From positions 1-58,520 of the forward strand of contig JAJTBE010000007.1 of assembly GCA_021287065.1 (NCBI GenBank): a stretch of DNA of 58,520 nt, in the 5' to 3' direction. The stretch comes from Bacillota bacterium (GTDB lineage Bacteria > Vulcanimicrobiota > JAJTBE01). Of the stretch, positions 1 to 9,662 are shown piece after piece. The notes below the pieces were generated by a model. It did not search any database. It was not told the origin of the DNA and saw only the letters and a program-made list of their open reading frames with translations. Position 1 is the stretch's first letter. Each line of letters opens with the position of its first letter. Made by a program: the position numbers and the translations under genes.

Positions 1-366
1 AAAAGTTTCCTCCGGACCTCCATCCCAAAACTTTGGAATTTGGGACCCGACCGGGGACCGTGGGGTTTAGAGACCGTCAGAGGGAACCACGCTTTTTTGG
101 AAAAGCGAGGTTACCCTCCGAACCTCCCTCCTTGAAAAACAAGAGTATTGGGCTGGGGATTTGAGTGAATTTTGTTAATTCAGCGGCATTGGGACCGACC
201 AGGGGACCGTGGGGATTGGAGACCGACCGGGGGAAATTGGGACCGTCAGAGGGAACCACACTTTTTTGGAAAAGCGAGGTTGCCCTCCGAACCTCCCTCC
301 TTGAAAAACAAGAGTATTGGGGATTGGGATTGGAGTGGTTTTTGCTAACTCAGTGGCATTGGGTAT
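1..366. repeat. Family A repeat, two partial tandem copies
   Basis: No gene is supported here. An 80-base unit at 72-151 recurs at 241-320 with only a few differences, 169 bases apart. Each unit holds a hairpin (80-118 and 249-287) of form GAGGGAACC, A/T tract, GGTT-n-CCCTC. The first 15 bases are one arm of a second hairpin that runs out of the window. The tail motif ending in TCAGYGGCATTGG (about 175-200 and 345-365) also ends the other copies. The same element occurs, inverted, near 15.95, 49.4 and 57.85 kb. Bases 367-492 hold nothing I recognise. Confidence 0.8.
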
Positions 367-492
367 GAACGATTAGCATTGCCGGCATGCGGCAATTGTA
401 TTGGAAAATTGGCATCAGAAACAAAAATGAAGCTTTTATTAAGAAGCTTCATTTGTTCAGGTTCAGTAAACCTGTTCTTACTTATTGGAAAT

Positions 493-1467
493 TTATGGGT
501 TATCTATTTTTTTGACTCTCTGTTCGTGTCTTCCGCCTTCAAAAGGTGTGGAGAGCCATTCTTTTATGATTTCCTGAGCCATAGTCGGGGTAGTGATTCT
601 TTCTCCGATACACAGGACATTGGCATCGTTGTGTGCTCTTGAAAGTCTTGCAGTTATAACATCCTGGCAGGGAAGAGCCCTTACGCCTTTCACTTTGTTG
701 GCAACTATCGAAACGCCTACGCCGGAGCCGCAGACGAGTATGCCATAGTCGTTTTCGCCGTTGGCTACGGATTGGGCTGCAGGTCTTGCAAAATCGGGAT
801 AATCCACTGATTTATCATCGCCATAGGCGCCAAAATCCCTTACTTCGTGTCCGAGTTCTTTCAGGAAGTCGGCAAGGAGCTTTTTCAGGGAGAATCCGGC
901 ATGATCGCTGGCTACTGCAATTTTCAGGGAAACAGCCATTTTTTTCCGCAGTCCCTGTTCTTCTTCCCAGCGGTTAAGGATGGTTTCCAGAGCTTCTTTG
1001 ATATCGCCGTAAACTCTATGATATACTTCCAGATCATGCCCTATAGGATCGGGTATATCAAACATTTCATCTTCAAGATCCGTGGAAGACTTTTCACCAT
1101 GGGGATCATAGGCATATTTTTTGAGGATGTGGATTTTATCCTCGAACCAGGGAAATCTTGAAATAAGATGGGATTTCTGTCTTGATGTCATACAGAACAC
1201 AACATCTGCAGATTCCATCATGGTCAGGTGGATTGCTTTTGATTTGTGGCGGGACAGATCGACATCAAAATCTCCTGCCGCTCTTATGGCATTGGGCGGA
1301 GGAGCTACATCGGCGAAAGCATATATACCCGCTGATACAACTTTTATTATGTCGGCTCTGTTGCCGTATTTTTCCTTCAGGAGCTTTGACAGCACTCCGG
1401 CTGCAAAAGGGCTGCGGCAAGTATTGCCGGTGCAGACGAGAAGAATTTGATTAAAAATAGTAATCAA
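493..1467 (-). CDS. Low-molecular-weight protein-tyrosine phosphatase fused to ribose-5-phosphate isomerase B
   Basis: Residues 1-175 are a low-molecular-weight protein-tyrosine phosphatase: CTGNTCRS gives nucleophile Cys12 and Arg18, and IPDP gives the general acid Asp140. Residues 180-320 are RpiB, which interconverts ribose-5-P and ribulose-5-P: SDHAG near 187, CGSG with catalytic Cys246, and the conserved GVRA and HNDANV stretches. The two genes usually lie side by side after sua5 in other bacteria; here they form one 324-residue frame. The start is TTG, overlapping the sua5 stop by 4 bases, with a poorly spaced ribosome site, so the exact start is uncertain. The domain junction (Met177, 937-939) sits directly on a run of seven A residues, and that ATG could also start a separate RpiB. 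Confidence 0.9.
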   Translation of the reverse strand: MITIFNQILLVCTGNTCRSPFAAGVLSKLLKEKYGNRADIIKVVSAGIYAFADVAPPPNAIRAAGDFDVDLSRHKSKAIHLTMMESADVVFCMTSRQKSHLISRFPWFEDKIHILKKYAYDPHGEKSSTDLEDEMFDIPDPIGHDLEVYHRVYGDIKEALETILNRWEEEQGLRKKMAVSLKIAVASDHAGFSLKKLLADFLKELGHEVRDFGAYGDDKSVDYPDFARPAAQSVANGENDYGILVCGSGVGVSIVANKVKGVRALPCQDVITARLSRAHNDANVLCIGERITTPTMAQEIIKEWLSTPFEGGRHEQRVKKIDNP

Positions 1468-2543
1468 CCTTTCTGAAGGTTATTTTCCAGAGCGTCGCCG
1501 GGCTGATCCACCAGTTTGATAACTTCATTTGCCAGGCGGCACAGTTTAATCATCAGAGTTCTGCCAAGGCCCTCACGGGGAATGCCTTCCAGCAGAATAA
1601 TATCAACCTCGAGTTTTTCCATCTCTCTCAGAATCTCAAACACTTCCAGGGCGATGGCGGTGGGATCGTTACGGGGTCCCATTTTCCTGAAGCAGGGTTG
1701 TTCCCTGAACACATCGGCGAGTTCGTTGGTAGTGATAATACCGATTTTTTTGCCGGCATGAATTTTGAGGTAGCTGTTGATACGGGTGATAATTCTTGCC
1801 TCATCGCCTTCAAGAACAACAAGTTTATGCTGTTGTTTCGAAGAGGTTGGTTCATCCTGAGATTTAGGCACAGTGTTGTCGGAAATAATCGGAGGAATCC
1901 CTATGGTCATAGCGATTTCTTCCATTGTGATAAATCCGGGTCTGACTATTCTGGGCGGGTCGCTTGTAACATCAAGCACCGTTGACTCTATCCCCAGGGG
2001 AGTGTTTCCCACATCGAGAAGGACATCAAATTTTCCGTTAAGCTCGTCCAGAATGGTTTCTGCCTTTACGCAGGAAAGTCTGCCCGACATATTGGCGGAT
2101 GTAGCCGCCACCGGTGTTCCGCATTCCTGAAGGAATTCGAGGCATATATCGTGTTTGGGGACTCGAATCCCTACTTTGCGGAGGCCTCCGGAAACAATGT
2201 CGGATACATTTTCATTTTTTTCAAAAACCAGCATAAGAGGACCGGGGAGAAATTTCTCCATCAGGAGTTCAGCTCTTTTGTTGATTTTTTTTACATATTT
2301 TGGAATCTCTTCGATCGAGTGAATATGAAGAGCTACAGGATTCTCAAAAGAACGGTTTTTAGCCCTGAACAGGTCTGTAACAGCTTTATCGTTCATGGCA
2401 TCAGCACCGAGTCCATAGACTGTTTCCGTGGGAAAGCAGACGAGTCCGCCTTCCCGCAGAACTTCAGCAGCCTTCTGGACAGCCTTTTGAGACTGTCCTT
2501 TATTTTTTATATTAAAAACCTTGGTTTGTTTGGGTTCTAACAT
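1464..2543 (-). CDS. sua5: Threonylcarbamoyl-AMP synthase (Sua5/YrdC)
   Basis: This enzyme makes threonylcarbamoyl-AMP from Thr, bicarbonate and ATP for the t6A37 modification of ANN-decoding tRNAs. The N-terminal 200 residues are a YrdC fold (FPTETVYGLGADA near 40, the FRAKNR lysine region, TSANMSG near 150). About 210-350 is the extra C-terminal Sua5 domain, so this is the long form. An upstream GTG at 2549 is possible, but ATG at 2541-2543 is preferred because GAGGGG lies 5 bases before it. The start overlaps the proS stop and the end overlaps the phosphatase-RpiB frame, indicating translational coupling in one operon. Confidence 0.93.
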   Translation of the reverse strand: MLEPKQTKVFNIKNKGQSQKAVQKAAEVLREGGLVCFPTETVYGLGADAMNDKAVTDLFRAKNRSFENPVALHIHSIEEIPKYVKKINKRAELLMEKFLPGPLMLVFEKNENVSDIVSGGLRKVGIRVPKHDICLEFLQECGTPVAATSANMSGRLSCVKAETILDELNGKFDVLLDVGNTPLGIESTVLDVTSDPPRIVRPGFITMEEIAMTIGIPPIISDNTVPKSQDEPTSSKQQHKLVVLEGDEARIITRINSYLKIHAGKKIGIITTNELADVFREQPCFRKMGPRNDPTAIALEVFEILREMEKLEVDIILLEGIPREGLGRTLMIKLCRLANEVIKLVDQPGDALENNLQKG

Positions 2544-4294
2544 GGGCACCCCTCAAATTTATCGGCAAGTTCGAAGTCCTTTGCCCTGAGTTCGTTGATT
2601 ACTGCCATAATTTCATCTACAGCGGTATCAACATTGATCATCCGTTTTTCCTTTTCGTGGCGGAGTTTCATCTCAAGTTTGCCGTTGTCCAGATCTTTGC
2701 CTACTACTACTCTCACCGGATAACCGATAAGGTCGGCGTCTTTGAATTTGAATCCGGGGCGGTGGTCTCTGTCGTCATAAGCTACATCCACGCCTCTTTT
2801 GCGCAGTTCGTCATAGATCTTTTCAGCAGTTTCGCGCTGTTTGTCATCGCCGGAGATTACAGGCATTACAACGCACTCGAAAGGAGCTATGGAAATGGGC
2901 CAGATGATTCCGTCTTTGTCATGGCGGGCTTCGATAGCTGCAGCTACTATTCTTGTAACGCCTATTCCGTAGCAGCCCATGATGAAGGTTTTTTCTTTTC
3001 CGTCTTCATCATCGAAGGTTGCTTTCATCGAATCGGAATATTTTCTGCCCAGTTTAAAAATGTGGCCAAGTTCGACGCTTCTCTTAACATCCATCATTTT
3101 TCCGCATTTGGGGCAAATGTCGCCGTCGGCGGCATCTCTGATCTGGATGTATCCGGTTACATTGAAATCGGTGTCGGGGTTTACATCTTTGAAATGCATA
3201 TCCTTTTCATTGGCGCCGCAAACCGCATCAACCATATAGCGGACTTCCGTATCGGCATAAACAGCTTTTCCTTCCATACCGATGGGTCCGGAGAATCCAA
3301 GATCTCCGCCGGTGAAGCTGAGGATCTGTTCTGCAGTTGCCATTTCGAGGGATTTTACTTTGAGTGCTCTTCTGAGTTTTACCTCATTGAGTTCTCTATC
3401 CCCTCTGACCAGCGCCATGATGGGTTTGCCGTCTGCCATATAAACAAGGGCTTTGATAAATTTTTCAGCTTCGACGCCGAGGAATTCAACCAGTTTATCG
3501 ATTGTGCTAACATTGGGTGTATGAATTTTTTCTTTTTTGGAAGTTTCCGGTCTTGCGGGAAGTTCTCCGGAGGGATCCATAAAATAAGCCATCTCGCGGT
3601 TGGCGCCGTATCCGCAGCCTGAGCAGAGGAAAATTGTGTCTTCGCCGGCGTCGGCTATAACCATAAACTCGTGGTTGTCGGTTCCACCTATCGGACCCGG
3701 ATCCGCTTCCACAGCCTCAGTAGCCATTCCGCAGCGGGCAAATATGCGCCAGTATGCCTGGAAGCATTCTCTGTAGGTTTCGTCCAGTGATTCCGTATTG
3801 TGATGGAAGCTGTAGGCGTCTTTCATGATGAACTCTCTGCCGCGCATAATGCCGCCTCTGGGACGGGGTTCATCTCTGAATTTGGTTTGAATCTGATAAA
3901 GCATAACGGGAAGTTCACGATATGATCTGACTTCCTTGCGGGCTATGTCGGTTACAATTTCCTCATGGGTCATTCCAAGGCCCATTTCTCTGCCCCATCT
4001 GTCTTTAAGACGGAACATATTGTCTCCCATAACCTGCCAGCGTCCTGATTCCTCCCAGAGTTCCTTTGGCGTAAGGGCGGGCATAAGTATTTCCTGACCA
4101 CCGATAGCGTCCATTTCTTCTCTGATAATATTTTCTACTTTTTTTATGACTCTGAGTCCAAGAGGGAGATAATTATAAACTCCCGCCGCCAGTCTGCGAA
4201 GCATTCCGGTTCTCATCATAAGTTTGTGGCTTATAATTTCAGCTTCCTGGGGATCTTCTTTCATAGTCGGAGCTAACAGTTTTGAGACTTTCAT
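2537..4294 (-). CDS. proS: Prolyl-tRNA synthetase, bacterial type
   Basis: A class II aminoacyl-tRNA synthetase that charges tRNA-Pro. The 585 residues match the bacterial type with the INS editing domain inserted in the middle (about 225-405). Motif 2 is the RGREFIMKDAYSF stretch near 150, motif 3 the GIGVTRIVAAAIE stretch near 450, and the C-terminal anticodon-binding domain covers about 470-570. It ends in Cys-Pro-Cys. First gene of a three-gene operon with sua5 and the phosphatase-RpiB fusion. The ATG at 4294 is preceded by purine-rich GGAAG stretches; nothing is missing from the fold. Confidence 0.97.
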   Translation of the reverse strand: MKVSKLLAPTMKEDPQEAEIISHKLMMRTGMLRRLAAGVYNYLPLGLRVIKKVENIIREEMDAIGGQEILMPALTPKELWEESGRWQVMGDNMFRLKDRWGREMGLGMTHEEIVTDIARKEVRSYRELPVMLYQIQTKFRDEPRPRGGIMRGREFIMKDAYSFHHNTESLDETYRECFQAYWRIFARCGMATEAVEADPGPIGGTDNHEFMVIADAGEDTIFLCSGCGYGANREMAYFMDPSGELPARPETSKKEKIHTPNVSTIDKLVEFLGVEAEKFIKALVYMADGKPIMALVRGDRELNEVKLRRALKVKSLEMATAEQILSFTGGDLGFSGPIGMEGKAVYADTEVRYMVDAVCGANEKDMHFKDVNPDTDFNVTGYIQIRDAADGDICPKCGKMMDVKRSVELGHIFKLGRKYSDSMKATFDDEDGKEKTFIMGCYGIGVTRIVAAAIEARHDKDGIIWPISIAPFECVVMPVISGDDKQRETAEKIYDELRKRGVDVAYDDRDHRPGFKFKDADLIGYPVRVVVGKDLDNGKLEMKLRHEKEKRMINVDTAVDEIMAVINELRAKDFELADKFEGCPC

Positions 4295-4995
4295 CTTCCT
4301 ATTTTTCCTTCCTTTATAATGTACTTATTCTTATTATATCTTATCTGTCAATGCGTCTATGTGATTGTGAATCTGCCGGGGGATTTCAGGAGACCGGGGG
4401 GCAGGCGGGGCGCCTGCGATCCGGTAGATGTTGGCGGAAGCTTGTGGTTATTGGGTTTACTGGCAGTTGGCAGGGTGGTTTGAGTGCGGGAGAGCACATT
4501 GGCTCTCCCCTACAGGAATTCCTATATTTGCGGGATGATGGGAATTAGGTGGGATTGGGTATGAGTTGGCGGTTGTTGGCGAGTGGTTGCCGTGCTTGTG
4601 AAGGGTTTGTGGTTTTTGTTTGTATCGTGGGCGGACCTGCGGGTCCGCGTCGGGGTTGCAAACCCCTCCTACGGTCGCTGGCGAAGCTTGTGGTTATTGG
4701 GGTTGCTGGCGGTTGGCGGCAAAGCTGAAGCTTTGGGTTACTGTTTGTGGTATGGGTTTCCGGACCGAAAAAAAAAGAGTCGGATGGGGGGCATCCGACT
4801 TGATACTATGAGTATAATAGGGGGATGGGTTGGGGATTACCTCTTGAATGAATCAAGCTTTATTAAAAACTAAATTTGCTACCATTTTATCCGGGCATCG
4901 TACCCGGCGACTTTTGCTTCATCAGTTGCTACATTTCGAGCTTGGGACTTCGGCTTCGTTTTTTACTTCCGTTGTTCCCTCTCTGATAATGCTAT
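4295..4995. repeat. Intergenic region with family B palindromic repeats
   Basis: No gene is supported. A module beginning AAGCTTGTGGTTATTGGG occurs twice (about 4438 and 4685). Three perfect hairpins are present: GCAGGCG/CGCCTGC at 4401-4417, GGGAGAGC/GCTCTCCC at 4488-4509, and GCGGACC/GGTCCGC at 4631-4648. The same modules recur at 49.75-49.88 kb and, inverted, at 58.33-58.52 kb. Bases 4860-4990 have no recognisable content beyond a small CCGGG/CCCGG hairpin near 4890. Confidence 0.7.
4768..4800 (-). terminator. Rho-independent terminator of the RND operon
   Basis: A perfect 9-bp stem (AGTCGGATG with CATCCGACT, 4778-4786 and 4792-4800) has a G5 loop. The adjoining A-run at 4768-4776 becomes a U-run on minus-strand RNA. 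It lies about 200 bases past the RND transporter stop, on the correct strand to end tetR-tolC-adaptor-pump transcription. Confidence 0.7.
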
Positions 4996-7900
4996 TTACA
5001 AGGTCGTTTCGGATTCACTTTTAGTATTTACCTTTTTTTTGGAAAATTTTTCGGTGAGTCCTTCAAACAGTGTAAACACCGTGGGTACAACGAGCAGAGT
5101 GAGCATGGTTGATGTTGTAAGACCACCGATGGCGCCGATTGCAAGAGGCTGGAACATTTCTGCGCCTGCTTTCATACCGAGTGCCAGGGGGATCATACCG
5201 AGAATTGCTGCTCCGGTGGTCATAATAACCGGTCTGAGTCGCAGAGGAGCTGCTTCCATAACCGCTTCCTTAATACCCATACCTGCGTGCCTTCGCAGAA
5301 TAATGTAGTCCACAAGCACAATGGTATGGTTCACCACAATACCCACGAGCATAATAATACCCAAAAGCGCAAAGATGGTCAGCATCTGGTTTGTAATAAT
5401 CAAAGCTCCGAACACACCTGCCAATTCCAGAGGAATTGAAAGCATGATGGTCAACGGATGGAGGAATGACTCAAACTGCAATGCAAGGAACACATACACG
5501 AACACAATGGAAAGGAACAGAGCCTGGAAAAGATCTCCGAACATTTCGATTCTTTTCTTTTCGTCACCGGCGATGGACCATGTATATCCGGTAGGCATTG
5601 TGGTTGCATTGAGAATGGGTGTAACCTTTGTCATTACTTCCGACAGGGACTTGCCGCTTGTAAGGTCGGCAGTTACCGCTATATATCGGCTTCTGTCCTT
5701 ACGGGGAATCGATGAAGGCGCCGAGCTGGGGATGATTTCAGCAATTTCCTTCAGAGCAACCTGTTTACCCATCGGAGTAACAAGTTTCAGACTTTCAACT
5801 TTTTCGATTGAATCTCTCTGAAGTTCGGGAAGCTGGACGAAAATATCGTATTCGTTACCATTTTCCCTGTAAGAGCTGACCTTATCCTCGGCAAGCATCA
5901 TTCTGAGAACCTGTGAAATCTGTCCGGTTCCCAGACCGAGCATAGCTGCCTTCTGCCTGTCAACTTTGATCTTATATTCAGGCGAACCAGGTCTGTAGTT
6001 AAGGTCGAGGTTTTTCAGACCTTCCACACTCTGGAGTTTTGCCTTGAGTTCGTTTGCTGTTTTTTCCAGAACAGCGAGATCATTTCCGCGGATCTGGATT
6101 TCCAGGGGTTTTTTACCTGACATTGAGAAGACTTCGTTTACGGTTACCTTTGCACCAACATAGTCTTTGTATTTGTCAGTAATTCTATCCATAATCTCAT
6201 ACATAGAGATTTTTCTTTTATCTCTTGGGATAAGAGTTACGGTAAATCCACCGAATCTTGGAGATGAGCCGCTGGTTGAGCCTGCGCCTTCAGTGGCGGC
6301 AGCACTCTGGCCAAGGTCGGTGATGACGGAGTCATTTTCGTTCTTATATGTTTCCAGAAGGTATTTTTCAACATCGTTGACTACTTTTTCCGTTCTGTCC
6401 AGAGAACTTCCGATAGGGGTTTCAATCTGAACAAGGAAGTCGCCGCGGTCCCACTGGCCCGTCATTGAAACTCTGAGGAATTTTGCAAGGAATAAGCTCG
6501 TTGCAAGGGTCAGAATTGCAATTACGATAACCTGGAAACGATGTGAAAGCGCCCAGCCGAGCATTCTGGTATAAATTTTTGTAACCCAGCCGAAGAAACC
6601 TTCCCACCACTTATTGTAAACACCCATGAATCCTTTGTGGCGGTTTTCAAGTTCCTTACCGAGGAATTTTGCACTGACCATCGGTACGATGGTGATAGCT
6701 GCCACATACGAGCAGAAGAGTGCAAAACAGTATGTTTTTGCCAGAGGTGTAAAGATCTGTCCGGCAAGACCTTTCAGGAGCATAATGGGTACAAACACGA
6801 TGATGGCTGTAACAGTACCGCCGAGAACCGCGCCGCCCACCTCAGTTGTTCCGTCGATGGCTGCAGAATATAGATCCTTGCCCTCTTCAAGATGTCGGAA
6901 GATATTTTCCAGCACCACGATGGAGCAGTCCACGATATTACCTACTGCAAGGATGAAGCCCACCAGGGTCATCATATTGATGGTAAGGCCTCCAAAATAC
7001 ATAAGCAGGAAGGTAGCGATAACCGAGAACGGCACCGAGAGCGATACGATAAGGGTTGATCTCATTGAACCAAGGAAGATGAGGATGAATATAGCTGCAA
7101 GGATTGCGCCTTCGTATCCCATTTCCTCAAGGTTTTTAATGTTATCCCTTACGAATGTTGACTGGTCATAGGCGAGGCTCAGGCTGAATCCGGGAGGAAG
7201 TTCCTTATTGATCTTTTCCATCGCCTTTTTAACTTCGTCTGCGACAACTACAGTATTGGCATCGGTATTTTTCTTAACTTCCAGAGTAACGCATGGTTTG
7301 CCGTTACTTCTGGTACGGGTTCTGACTTCCTTAGCCGAGTCTTCGACTACAGCTACATCTTTAAGATATACGGGTTTTCCATTGGCTGTGCCAACAAGAA
7401 TATTTCTGAAATCATCAACACTTTTCATCTGTCCTATGGAGCGGACTCCAAATTCCAGATTGGAAGCTGTGATTCTACCTGAGGGTATATCATTATTTTC
7501 TCTGGCGATTGCGGCAGTTACTGCATTTACAGGGATTGAGAGAGCTTCGAGTCTGTTTCTGTCAACTCTGACTGCGATGGCTCTTTCTTCACCGCCGGAA
7601 ACCTTAACTGATGCAATGCCTGCGATTTTTTCAAGTTCTTTTCTGATATCATTTGTGGCAATAGACCGAAGTCTTCTCATATCGCCTGTTCCCGAGGTCA
7701 TAGCAAGACGGACCACCGGTTTGTCGGCGGGGTCTGCCTTTGATACGACGGGGTTTTCCGAACCGGTGGGAAGATCTCTTTTAATACGGTCAATTTTTTC
7801 ACGGACATCAGCGGTTGCTGTTTCCATGTTGGTGCCGTAGAAAAAGCGGACGACCACTACGGAAAGGCCTTCGGAGGACGAGGATTCGATTTCCTCGATA

Positions 7901-8127
7901 TTACCCACGCTTCCTACTGCCTCTTCCATTGGAATCGTTATCTGGTCTTCGATTTCTTCAGGACCGGCGCCCTGATATACGGTGCTGATAGCAATAGCGG
8001 GAACATCAATCTTCGGAAAAGATTCGATATTCAGTTTTGGCGCATAAATAAACGCCATAACCATGACCGCGAGCAACAATACAGTTACCGCCACGGGGTG
8101 GCGGACTGATGAAGTATAAATATTCAC
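4996..8127 (-). CDS. RND multidrug efflux transporter (AcrB/SwrC family)
   Basis: An inner-membrane proton-driven pump that works with the adaptor and outer-membrane channel encoded just upstream. The 1043 residues have the full family plan: TM1 at 12-30, two large periplasmic loops, and TM2-6 and TM8-12 clusters. The TM4 motif reads GNIVDCSIVVLEN, so only one of the two acidic residues of AcrB (the Asp-Asp pair) is kept. The TM10 motif is VVNHTIVLVDYI with no AcrB-type Lys; both changes are common in SwrC-like members. Start GTG (8125-8127) overlaps the adaptor stop, with GGAGG 10 bases upstream. Substrate cannot be told from sequence. Probable repression by the TetR protein at 11.6-12.2 kb. 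Confidence 0.94.
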   Translation of the reverse strand: MNIYTSSVRHPVAVTVLLLAVMVMAFIYAPKLNIESFPKIDVPAIAISTVYQGAGPEEIEDQITIPMEEAVGSVGNIEEIESSSSEGLSVVVVRFFYGTNMETATADVREKIDRIKRDLPTGSENPVVSKADPADKPVVRLAMTSGTGDMRRLRSIATNDIRKELEKIAGIASVKVSGGEERAIAVRVDRNRLEALSIPVNAVTAAIARENNDIPSGRITASNLEFGVRSIGQMKSVDDFRNILVGTANGKPVYLKDVAVVEDSAKEVRTRTRSNGKPCVTLEVKKNTDANTVVVADEVKKAMEKINKELPPGFSLSLAYDQSTFVRDNIKNLEEMGYEGAILAAIFILIFLGSMRSTLIVSLSVPFSVIATFLLMYFGGLTINMMTLVGFILAVGNIVDCSIVVLENIFRHLEEGKDLYSAAIDGTTEVGGAVLGGTVTAIIVFVPIMLLKGLAGQIFTPLAKTYCFALFCSYVAAITIVPMVSAKFLGKELENRHKGFMGVYNKWWEGFFGWVTKIYTRMLGWALSHRFQVIVIAILTLATSLFLAKFLRVSMTGQWDRGDFLVQIETPIGSSLDRTEKVVNDVEKYLLETYKNENDSVITDLGQSAAATEGAGSTSGSSPRFGGFTVTLIPRDKRKISMYEIMDRITDKYKDYVGAKVTVNEVFSMSGKKPLEIQIRGNDLAVLEKTANELKAKLQSVEGLKNLDLNYRPGSPEYKIKVDRQKAAMLGLGTGQISQVLRMMLAEDKVSSYRENGNEYDIFVQLPELQRDSIEKVESLKLVTPMGKQVALKEIAEIIPSSAPSSIPRKDRSRYIAVTADLTSGKSLSEVMTKVTPILNATTMPTGYTWSIAGDEKKRIEMFGDLFQALFLSIVFVYVFLALQFESFLHPLTIMLSIPLELAGVFGALIITNQMLTIFALLGIIMLVGIVVNHTIVLVDYIILRRHAGMGIKEAVMEAAPLRLRPVIMTTGAAILGMIPLALGMKAGAEMFQPLAIGAIGGLTTSTMLTLLVVPTVFTLFEGLTEKFSKKKVNTKSESETTL

Positions 8128-9662
8128 CGGGTTTCAACCTCCTTTTTGGAATCGGGGGCTGTATTACCCGGAGCTGCCGCACCGGTGGCGGGAGTTCCTT
8201 CCGGTTCCAGTGATGAGGGTGCAGGAGGAGCCGGTTCTTTGCCTGCTTCAGGCGAAGCTTTATCAGCGCCTTTAGCTTCGGGGACGGATGAAGCTGCAGG
8301 AGAACCGGTTGGCGCCGGAGATGAAGCGTCCACTTTTACCTTGTCGCCTTCCTTGAGTGATTCGTGTCCTGAGCTGATTATCTCAGTGCCTGCCTTAACT
8401 CCATTTGTCTGAATCAGTGCATTTTCCTCATTGGCAAAGAGAACTTTCACTTTAACCTGTTTGAGTCTGCCTTCTGAAATAACGGAAACATAGGAATCGC
8501 CTTCGATGGTCATAAGCCAGTGTCTGGGAAGAACGAGGCCTGACATCATACCAAGGTTGAGGGTTGCTGTTGCGGACATGCCGTTTTTCAGCATTCCTTC
8601 GTGGTTGTCGATGGCAATTTTAATTCTGAATACTCTGGCTGCAGGGTCGGCTGAAGGAATGACGGTTTTGATTGTTCCCACAAATTCCTTATCTTTTACT
8701 GAATCGATGGTAACTTTTACCTGGTCGCCATTTTTAAGATTAGCTGCATCCTGTTCCGGTACATCTATATCGAGATCAACGACGGTGTTGTCTGTGATAA
8801 CCAGAGAAGCTATTTTATCGCCGGGGGCGATAATTTCGCCGATTTCCACATTCTTTTCGGTGATAACGCCGTCTATGGGTGATGTAATAGTTGTGTAATC
8901 AAGAAGAACCTTCAGATATTCGATATTTGCCCTTGACTGCTCTACAGCAGCGGCGGCGTTTGCGATATCGTCGCTTCTTACCTGTTTCTGAGCTGTATTT
9001 TCCTGAGAGAGTTTATAATTCTGCTCTGCCTGACGGACTCTTGACTTGGCGTCTTCAACCCGGCTTTTTGCTATGTCATACTGGGTCTGAGCCTGATCGT
9101 AAGCCTGTTTTGATATAGCGCCTCTGTCATAGAGGTTTTTCATTCTGTCAAAGTCGAGTTTTGCAATATTGAATGATGATTTTGCCTGATTAACACCTTC
9201 GTTAGCCTGATCAATCATCTGCTTTGAAGCTGAAACCTGAGTATCGGTTGTTGCAGCAGTGAGGCTGTATGTTGATCTTGCCTGCTGAACCCTTGTTTCT
9301 GCCATTCTCAGTGCTGCTTCAGCCTGTGCAATCTGTGCAAGAAGGTCTTTGTTTTCAAGCTGAATCAGGGGCTGTCCCCTGCGGACCACATCGCCTTCCT
9401 GAACCATCATGGATTCGATTTTGCCTGAGGACTTGGGTCTTATGTCAACCTGTTCCCTTGATTTGAGAGTTCCCACATAAGACTGTGTTCTTTCAATAGT
9501 TCCTTCCGCCAGTTTGGAAAGGCGGACAGGATATTCTTGTTGAAGTGAATTTCCGTTTTCTTTGGCGGGAGCTTTCTTTTCGCATCCGACATTCATAACA
9601 GGTAAAAGAAAGACTGCCATTATGACCAGTAACCAATATTTCTGACTCCTAATCCTGTTCAT
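8124..9662 (-). CDS. RND efflux periplasmic adaptor (membrane fusion protein)
   Basis: It bridges the RND pump and the TolC-like channel. An N-terminal hydrophobic segment (10-23) ends at Cys27, a possible but non-ideal lipoprotein site (Asn at -3). It is followed by a biotinyl-lipoyl half (IRPKSSGKIESMMVQEGD), a long alpha-hairpin rich in Gln/Ala (about 90-235), the second lipoyl half, and beta-barrel domains. The last 70 residues are a Pro/Ala/Ser-rich tail not normal for the family. ATG 9660-9662 is chosen over the ATG 21 bases upstream because AAAGGAG precedes it and it overlaps the tolC stop by one base. Confidence 0.93.
   Translation of the reverse strand: MNRIRSQKYWLLVIMAVFLLPVMNVGCEKKAPAKENGNSLQQEYPVRLSKLAEGTIERTQSYVGTLKSREQVDIRPKSSGKIESMMVQEGDVVRRGQPLIQLENKDLLAQIAQAEAALRMAETRVQQARSTYSLTAATTDTQVSASKQMIDQANEGVNQAKSSFNIAKLDFDRMKNLYDRGAISKQAYDQAQTQYDIAKSRVEDAKSRVRQAEQNYKLSQENTAQKQVRSDDIANAAAAVEQSRANIEYLKVLLDYTTITSPIDGVITEKNVEIGEIIAPGDKIASLVITDNTVVDLDIDVPEQDAANLKNGDQVKVTIDSVKDKEFVGTIKTVIPSADPAARVFRIKIAIDNHEGMLKNGMSATATLNLGMMSGLVLPRHWLMTIEGDSYVSVISEGRLKQVKVKVLFANEENALIQTNGVKAGTEIISSGHESLKEGDKVKVDASSPAPTGSPAASSVPEAKGADKASPEAGKEPAPPAPSSLEPEGTPATGAAAPGNTAPDSKKEVETR

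Noticed and set aside
1-320. CRISPR array
   Set aside because: Only two units, 80 bases long, with a unique spacing and the same sequence dispersed elsewhere; no cas genes in the window.
77-368. Short open frames within the repeat at the window start
   Set aside because: They are read through family A repeat units; the same peptides recur in every copy, on either strand, without ribosome sites.
2657-3622. A 321-codon frame opposite proS
   Set aside because: It lies antisense to an intact, well-conserved proS, has no ribosome site and a low-complexity, Phe/Ser-rich translation.
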